Assembly: GCA_029262955.1 (NCBI GenBank) | Contig: JAJCYL010000527.1 | Location: 1-6,830 of the forward strand | Source: Cytophagales bacterium | GTDB lineage: Bacteria; Bacteroidota; Bacteroidia; Cytophagales; Cyclobacteriaceae | Length of the DNA: 6,830 nt | Reading direction: 5' to 3' | Shown here: positions 1 through 3,911 of the stretch, piece after piece | How positions within the stretch are numbered: the first letter of the stretch is position 1 | Layout of the letters: each line of letters opens with the position of its first letter | Position numbers and translations under genes: made by a program | Notes under the pieces: model-generated | Told to the model about the DNA's origin: nothing | Seen by the model: only the letters and a program-made list of their open reading frames with translations | Databases searched by the model: none

Positions 1-458
1 CCAGTACTCTGATCTGCATCTACCCACTTACCAATTTCATTAATGGTGAACTGAAATATACGTATATCAATCACATCACCGGCATGCTCTCCAATTTGGA
101 TTCTGTCACCTACTTCAAACGGCCGGCGAATGATGATAAAAAGCCAGCCTGCAAGGTTGACAATTGGATCTTTTAAGGCAATAGTAAGGGCCGCGGATAC
201 CAGTCCAAGAAATGTGGAAACTGAGCCAACTTCTTCAATCCAAATTACCCCAATAAACGTTATGGCAATAGCTACGGATGTATAGCGAATGGCGTTTTTC
301 CAGAAATAACCTTCCTTGAGATCACGGACTTGGGTGAAAACTATTTTTTGGGCAACTAATCTGATGATCCACAACCCCACTATAATGAGGATGCTTAACA
401 TAATCTTGAGATTAATCGCGTCAGCTAGCCATTCCTTTAAATCATTTATCCAATCCAT
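1..458 (-). CDS. MscS-family mechanosensitive ion channel, N-terminal part (runs off left edge)
   Basis: The reverse strand reads open from ATG at 458-456 to the window edge, giving 152 complete codons with no stop, so the C-terminal half is missing. The protein should be an inner-membrane channel that opens under membrane tension and releases solutes during hypo-osmotic shock. Visible parts: hydrophobic segments at about residues 18-34 and 59-74, a long third segment at about 80-111 rich in Ala, Gly and Leu (the pore helix of the family), then RRPFEVGDRIQIG at 111-123, which opens the MscS beta domain, followed by GDVIDI and EIGKWVDADQSTG near the edge. The start is fixed because an in-frame TGA lies six codons upstream (476-474) with no other start between. 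No Shine-Dalgarno is visible. It is divergent from the lipoprotein gene at 626 and is a paralogue of the channel at 1236. Family assignment is secure; the gating stimulus and ion selectivity cannot be read from this. Confidence 0.9.
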   Translation of the reverse strand, partial: MDWINDLKEWLADAINLKIMLSILIIVGLWIIRLVAQKIVFTQVRDLKEGYFWKNAIRYTSVAIAITFIGVIWIEEVGSVSTFLGLVSAALTIALKDPIVNLAGWLFIIIRRPFEVGDRIQIGEHAGDVIDIRIFQFTINEIGKWVDADQST

Positions 459-625
459 TGCATTGGAAGTTAATCATTTATAAACAGATTTGTCTTAATC
501 AGAGTGCACTTGAAACACATCTTCGACAATCTCATCAAGCGGTCTTTGCAAACAAAATTGTAAATTAATTTGTGACTAATTCATAAATTAATAGTCTTAT
601 AAAAACCTAATTAAACTATAAAATC
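459..625. promoter_or_regulatory. Divergent intergenic region between MscS-like gene and lipoprotein gene
   Basis: This AT-rich stretch separates two divergent genes and must hold both promoters. On the plus strand, TTTG at 545-548 followed after 16 bases by TTAATTTG at 565-572 resembles the Bacteroidota TTTG / TAnnTTTG promoter with one mismatch and slightly short spacing; it would start transcription about 45-50 bases before the ATG at 626. No convincing promoter was found for the minus direction. An 8-bp palindrome, AGTGCACT at 503-510, sits mid-region and could be an operator, though a palindrome of this length is not significant alone. Confidence 0.35.
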
Positions 626-1183
626 ATGAAGTATCACTTAATATCTGCCTTGCTAATCTCTTTTGTTATCCTCTCTTTGGGATGTCAGAAAAAGGAGGAT
701 TTCACGGAAACAAAAAAGGATCTTGCCCTATTGCAAAAGAATTGGGCCGAATCTCAGGTAAAGCTGCGAGAAACAATTGATGATCTGAAAGCTGATCAAC
801 AGAAGTTTAGTAAAGCAAGGGATGTGCTGACCAGTGCAAAAAATACGGCTAAGAACAATCAACGTAAACTGCAATTGGACGAATTTATTAATAGATCCAA
901 TAATCAACTCTCCGTTTTAAAAGTAGAAATGGATAGCCTAAATCAATATATGAAAGGTTGGAGTGAGCGTTCCAAAAATCTAAACCAACTGATTCAGGGA
1001 GTAAAAGATGAAACAATAACAGTTGCGGCCGCGACTGAAAATATAACTCAGCTCAGAGCTTATAAAGCTTTGGCGGACCCAAAACTTGAATCTATTAGAG
1101 AGATCTTGAAAAAATTAAAGGAGAGCAATCAGGAAGTGGATGCATTTATGGCTGCCGCCAAGACAACTAAAGCGAAGAAATAG
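626..1183 (+). CDS. Helical lipoprotein, possibly surface-exported
   Basis: This is a 185-residue lipoprotein of unknown function. Residues 1-19 form a signal peptide (Lys2, hydrophobic 5-18) ending in LSLGC, with Cys20, the only cysteine, as the likely lipidation site. The residues after it, QKKED, resemble the Gln/Lys-plus-acidic export signal (QKDDE type) that sends lipoproteins to the cell surface in Capnocytophaga and relatives; that is known biology, but its use here is inference. The mature part (about 25-175) is rich in Lys, Glu, Gln, Asn and Leu with heptad-like spacing and only two Trp, so it is probably a helical bundle or coiled coil; the C-terminus is a Lys/Ala/Thr tail. The start is supported by the signal peptide and by the context TAAAATCATGAA, shared with the OmpA gene at 3174. 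The next gene on the same strand begins 52 bases later with no clear terminator between, so they are probably cotranscribed. I do not recognise a named family. Confidence 0.85.
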   Translation: MKYHLISALLISFVILSLGCQKKEDFTETKKDLALLQKNWAESQVKLRETIDDLKADQQKFSKARDVLTSAKNTAKNNQRKLQLDEFINRSNNQLSVLKVEMDSLNQYMKGWSERSKNLNQLIQGVKDETITVAAATENITQLRAYKALADPKLESIREILKKLKESNQEVDAFMAAAKTTKAKK

Positions 1184-1208
1184 ATTAGAAAATAAGGGAA
1201 GGGGGAAA

Positions 1209-1241
1209 CTCCATTACTTAATAAAAAAGTTGTAAATGGAG
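1209..1241 (+). promoter_or_regulatory. Hairpin that would bury the start codon of the second MscS-like gene
   Basis: CTCCATT at 1209-1215 is complementary to AATGGAG at 1235-1241, and the right arm contains the ATG at 1236-1238. An inner stem, ACTT 1216-1219 with AAGT 1227-1230, extends it after a 4-base bulge, leaving a 7-base loop. In mRNA this could lower translation of the channel relative to the lipoprotein upstream. The stem is short, so this is a suggestion and not a proven control element. Confidence 0.3.
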
Positions 1242-2117
1242 CGTTTTCAGAGGTTTATTGAGGACCCACTTGTTATTAAATGGTCATGGCTGGCCATCGG
1301 GCTGCTAATTACCTATATCAGTATTCGCCTGATTAACAAGGGTCTTTCAGGTTATATCAGTAACAATTCAACCCGGTATACAGCCAGAAAATTCACTAGT
1401 TTTTTGGGCTTTTTGATTTTCACGGTTTTTGCCATGGTGACGTTTAATTATAAACTATCCAGTCTCACCCTGGCGCTTGGAGTAGCTGGTGCAGGCATAG
1501 CTTTCGCCCTTCAGGAAGTGATTGTAAGCGTCGCCGGCTTTTTAGCGGTTCTTTTCGGAAATTTTTACAAGGTTGGAGATAGGGTTCAATTAGGTGGAAT
1601 CAAAGGAGATGTGGTTGATATTGGTGTGTTGCGGACTACATTGATGGAAATGGGTGATTGGGTAAATGGGGATCTGTATAACGGCAAAATGGTCAGAGTT
1701 GCTAACAGCTTTATTTTTAAAGAGCCTGTCTACAATTACTCTGGTGATTTCCCTTTTCTCTGGGATGAAATTAAGATACCTCTTAAACAGGGAAGTGATA
1801 TTCAATTGGCCAGAGATACCTTTCTAAAAATCCTCGCGGAGGAAGTAGGAGATTTTGCACTGGAAAGCAAATCTTCATGGGAAAAACTAACGAAAGAGTT
1901 GTATGTTGAGAATGCCCAAATTGATCCGATGGTGACTATGGTTTTTGACGAAAACTGGATAACATTTACACTTCGGTATGTAGTAGATTTTAAGAAGAGA
2001 AGAGGAACGAAGGACGTTCTTTTCACAAGGATATTAGAATCAATAAATGAAAGTCTGGGGCGATTCGAAATAGCTTCTGCCGCTATGGAAATTAATTTAA
2101 CAAAATCCACTACCTAA
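1236..2117 (+). CDS. MscS-family mechanosensitive ion channel, small type, complete
   Basis: This 293-residue protein has the size and layout of a minimal MscS channel, a heptameric inner-membrane valve that opens with membrane tension. Hydrophobic segments lie at about 15-33 and 53-71, and a Gly/Ala-rich pore helix at about 76-108 includes LGVAGAGIAFALQE. The beta domain begins with YKVGDRVQLGGIKGDVVDIG at 111-130, and the family's NS...V.NYS signature appears as VANSFIFKEPVYNYS at 155-169. A loop of roughly nine residues more than E. coli MscS (EMGDWVNGDLYNG, 138-150) precedes it and matches the loop of the paralogue at 1-458, so both belong to the same subfamily. The C-terminal alpha/beta part (about 175-290) is complete. 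It lies 52 bases after the lipoprotein gene and probably shares its transcript; no Shine-Dalgarno is visible and the start codon may be in a hairpin. The two paralogues could differ in tension threshold, which is speculation. Confidence 0.9.
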   Translation: MERFQRFIEDPLVIKWSWLAIGLLITYISIRLINKGLSGYISNNSTRYTARKFTSFLGFLIFTVFAMVTFNYKLSSLTLALGVAGAGIAFALQEVIVSVAGFLAVLFGNFYKVGDRVQLGGIKGDVVDIGVLRTTLMEMGDWVNGDLYNGKMVRVANSFIFKEPVYNYSGDFPFLWDEIKIPLKQGSDIQLARDTFLKILAEEVGDFALESKSSWEKLTKELYVENAQIDPMVTMVFDENWITFTLRYVVDFKKRRGTKDVLFTRILESINESLGRFEIASAAMEINLTKSTT

Positions 2118-2139
2118 CAGGCACTTAATTCGTTGTATA

Positions 2140-2180
2140 ACCTGCTATTTACAAATGTGACCTGCTATTTAACAAATGTG
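2140..2180. repeat. Two-copy tandem repeat of 20-21 bp between convergent genes
   Basis: ACCTGCTATTTACAAATGTG at 2140-2159 is followed directly by the same unit with one extra A in the run after TATTT (2160-2180), and a third copy seems to begin with ACC at 2181-2183 before the match ends. The repeat lies between the converging ends of the channel gene and the OmpA gene. It could be a replication-slippage duplication or a pair of protein-binding sites one to two helical turns apart. The repeat itself is seen directly; any function is unknown. Confidence 0.85.
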
Positions 2181-2235
2181 ACCAATTCGAGTCATTCAAG
2201 TCTAAAATGATATTAATTAAATAATTCAAATAAGA

Positions 2236-2259
2236 AATGAAAAATTTCTCAATTTCATT
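2236..2259. terminator. Weak AT-rich inverted repeat between convergent genes, possible bidirectional terminator
   Basis: AATGAAA at 2236-2242 and TTTCATT at 2253-2259 form a 7-bp stem around a 10-base loop, only a few bases past the stop codon of the OmpA-family gene and about 120 bases past the end of the channel gene. The stem is AT-rich with one G-C pair and no long U tract, so termination here is uncertain. No better terminator is visible in 2118-2262. Confidence 0.2.
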
Positions 2260-2262
2260 ATA

Positions 2263-3174
2263 TCAGCGCTGTGTATCAAGAACAGCGGCCGGTGGTTCAA
2301 GAAGTTGAAAGAATTCATCAAGTTTTGGTAGAATGATGATTTCTGTACGACGATTCAACGCTTTACCTACTGCTGTATCGTTTTCAGCCTTAGGAACGTA
2401 TTCTGATCGGCCACCGGCAGTCATGCGTTCAGGTTTAACTCCAAACTTATCCTGCAACAATCTTACTACAGAAGTTGCCCTTTTGACGCTCAAGTCCCAG
2501 TTGTCAATTATACCAGTAGCAGATATAGGCACATTATCTGTATGACCTTCAACCAATATGTCGAGTGCATTATGGTCATTAACCACCTTGGCAATTTTCC
2601 CCAATACCTGTTCAGCCTGGGTCGAAATATTGTAGCTACCTGATTTGAATAGCATCTTGTCAGAAATTGAAATATATACTACGCCCTTTTTAACTTCGAT
2701 ATTAATATCCTCATCATCGAAGCTAGATAATGAACGTTTTAAATTCATCACCAACACCAGGTTGAGAGAATCTTTATGACGAATACTAGAAGTTAGTCCT
2801 TTGATGTACTGGTTTTGTTCGTTCAGAGCTTCTAAGGATTTCTTAATACTCTCAGCACCAGACTTACTTACCACAGAAAGGTCAGATAATCGGTCTAAAA
2901 GATTATCATTAGTGCTCTTGAAATATTCAACCTGCTGGTCAAACGATGCTACTTTGCCTTTTTCGTTGGCTAATTGAGTTTGCAAAATGAGGATCTCATT
3001 ATCCCTGGTTCTGAGGTCATTTTCCAATGAAGTAATTCGTTCACCCTGCCCCTTTTTTTGAGCATTCAGTCCTTCAGCTTCCTTTTTAGAGTCATTCATT
3101 AAATCGGTGTACTTCTTCTGGCTTACGCATGAGCAGAACAAAGCTACCATACCAAATAAAACAGCTTGTTTCAT
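2263..3174 (-). CDS. OmpA-family peptidoglycan-binding lipoprotein with coiled coil
   Basis: This 303-residue protein should be anchored in a membrane by lipid and hold peptidoglycan, stabilising the envelope. A signal peptide (MKQAVLFGMVALFCSC) ends with Cys16 as the likely lipidated residue, and no acidic surface-export signal follows it (VSQKKY), consistent with a periplasm-facing protein. Residues about 20-150 are charged and heptad-like, probably a coiled-coil spacer. The OmpA_C domain (about 160-283) shows EGHTDN at 209-214, DLSVKRA at 227-233 and the closing NRRTEI at 274-279. Asp213 and Arg232 match the pair that contacts diaminopimelate in OmpA domains of known structure. A short tail (about 284-303, containing EPPAAVLD) follows. 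The start is supported by the signal peptide and the context TAAAATCATGAA. It converges with the channel gene and lies downstream of, and on the same strand as, the small secreted protein at 3346. It is an OmpA-like lipoprotein rather than a beta-barrel OmpA, since no barrel precedes the domain; MotB-like stator function is unlikely without a membrane helix or motility neighbours. Confidence 0.93.
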   Translation of the reverse strand: MKQAVLFGMVALFCSCVSQKKYTDLMNDSKKEAEGLNAQKKGQGERITSLENDLRTRDNEILILQTQLANEKGKVASFDQQVEYFKSTNDNLLDRLSDLSVVSKSGAESIKKSLEALNEQNQYIKGLTSSIRHKDSLNLVLVMNLKRSLSSFDDEDINIEVKKGVVYISISDKMLFKSGSYNISTQAEQVLGKIAKVVNDHNALDILVEGHTDNVPISATGIIDNWDLSVKRATSVVRLLQDKFGVKPERMTAGGRSEYVPKAENDTAVGKALNRRTEIIILPKLDEFFQLLEPPAAVLDTQR

Positions 3175-3283
3175 GATTTTATTGAGTTTAGACTAATTGA
3201 TTTAAGACTGGGAAATAGAAGCTAAGTCACATTTTATGAATTAAGTTTTTAGAAGATTCCGGCGGAAAACAATTCTGATATTT

Positions 3284-3316
3284 AAACCGAGCAGAGGTAT
3301 TAACACTGCTCAATTT
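3284..3316 (-). terminator. Hairpin downstream of the small secreted-protein gene, probable terminator
   Basis: On the minus strand the arms 3316-3306 and 3294-3284 form an 11-bp stem with core GAGCAG/CTGCTC, two G-U wobbles and an 11-base loop. The wobbles pair only in the minus-strand RNA (they are C-A on the other strand), which supports an element read in the direction of the gene that ends at 3346. The U-run after the stem is short, so efficiency is uncertain. It sits 30 bases after the stop codon and would separate this gene from the OmpA-family gene further along. Confidence 0.4.
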
Positions 3317-3345
3317 TAGGCGGCACGGTATGGGACTTAAAAGGG

Positions 3346-3663
3346 CTATCGTATGGTAACTGTAACTTTATTCCCTTTACCTTTTGACAAGGATTCAGAT
3401 TCAACGGCCTTTCCATCACTTTTCATCTTCCCCTTTCGGGCATCAATGAAATATATCTTAGCTTCTGCTCCCTTAAATTTTATTTTACTTTTTTTGCCTG
3501 TTGTACCGGACAATAGTTCATTGGAGCTATTTCTATAATCCTCTTTGGATTTATAGACTTTAACTTGAACACCAGAAATGCTATTCCCCTGTTCATCTTG
3601 TACTGTTATCAGCAATTTTGTGGGAAGTAGCTTGGCCTGGCTTAAAATAGCTGTGAATGTCAA
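3346..3663 (-). CDS. Small secreted beta-domain protein (carboxypeptidase-regulatory/Ig-like), start codon apparently lost
   Basis: The frame runs from the stop TAG at 3348-3346 back to TTG at 3663-3661, 105 residues, and stays open to 3678. From about residue 15 it reads as one small beta-sandwich domain: LLITVQDEQGNSISGVQVKV, then YKSKEDYRNSSNELLSGTTG, then FKGAEAKIYFIDARKG, ending in NKVTVTIR. This pattern of GNxxxGxxVxVY, TGTTG and KVTVTI is typical of carboxypeptidase-regulatory-like domains common in Bacteroidota envelope proteins, and suggests a periplasmic or surface protein of unknown partner. Reading five codons further upstream adds LKIILL, giving a plausible signal peptide KIILLTFTAILSQA followed by a cleavage site, but there is no ATG: the codon where Met would stand is CTC (3678-3676), then AAA ATT, and a TAA precedes it at 3681-3679. 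Starting at TTG would drop the charged residue of the signal. The gene may use ATT or TTG, or be a start-loss pseudogene. Codon use is otherwise normal and the frame is intact. Confidence 0.65.
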   Translation of the reverse strand: MTFTAILSQAKLLPTKLLITVQDEQGNSISGVQVKVYKSKEDYRNSSNELLSGTTGKKSKIKFKGAEAKIYFIDARKGKMKSDGKAVESESLSKGKGNKVTVTIR

Positions 3664-3805
3664 TAATATAATTTTGAGTTAAGACTGATTTTAGAAAATT
3701 GGTCACTTAAAAGAATAGATTTTTCAAAGTTATTGTCTACGATTTATATCTCTGTGACTTTGCCGTATAAAAGGAGTCAAAAGGGCATGAGCTTATTACA
3801 GAGCT
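3664..3805. promoter_or_regulatory. Divergent intergenic region before the PEP-utilising-enzyme-like gene
   Basis: On the plus strand, TTG at 3733-3735 followed after 19 bases by TGACTTTG at 3755-3762 resembles the Bacteroidota promoter (TAnnTTTG with one mismatch), about 44 bases before the small ORF at 3806. A good Shine-Dalgarno, AAGGAG at 3771-3776, lies downstream; it is well placed for ATG at 3787, which opens a 14-codon ORF ending at 3831 that overlaps the small gene in another frame, but is 29 bases from the ATG at 3806. On the minus strand, the 12-mer GTCTTAACTCAA (3685-3674) matches the leader of the OmpA gene with one change. Confidence 0.35.
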
Positions 3806-3895
3806 ATGAAAAAGAATGCATTTTTGAATAAAGCCTCTATGTTTATTATAGGTTTGTTCCTGCTATTTCTTGTTGTTATTACAACCTGTTCCTAA
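3806..3895 (+). CDS. 29-residue hydrophobic membrane peptide
   Basis: A complete ORF too short for usual gene calling. The N-terminus MKKNAFLNK is positively charged, residues 12-25 (from MFIIGLFLL) are strongly hydrophobic, and the peptide ends VVITTCS, with Cys28 as its last but one residue. This is the shape of a single membrane-spanning peptide or a minimal lipoprotein, although Thr at -1 and -2 is a poor lipobox. No Shine-Dalgarno is well placed for this ATG. It ends 16 bases before the next start, so translation may be coupled to that large gene. I do not recognise a family; chance cannot be excluded for 29 codons, but Lys-rich start, hydrophobic core and position together favour a real gene. 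It could alternatively be a leader peptide acting in cis. Confidence 0.45.
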   Translation: MKKNAFLNKASMFIIGLFLLFLVVITTCS

Positions 3896-3911
3896 TTGGA
3901 AAACTGAATTC

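Noticed and set aside
503..510. AGTGCACT palindrome as an operator
   Set aside because: Only 8 bp with no extended symmetry, so expected by chance; mentioned only as part of the intergenic region.
1590..2110. Two open frames on the minus strand inside the second MscS-like gene
   Set aside because: They lie opposite a well-supported channel gene, have no recognisable domain or signal and are explained as antisense shadows.
2333..2545. Plus-strand open frame inside the OmpA-family gene
   Set aside because: It is opposite the conserved OmpA_C domain, whose protein motifs are clear in the other frame.
3353..3538. Plus-strand open frame opposite the small secreted protein
   Set aside because: Phe- and Pro-rich translation with no domain; the minus frame has the clear beta-domain pattern.
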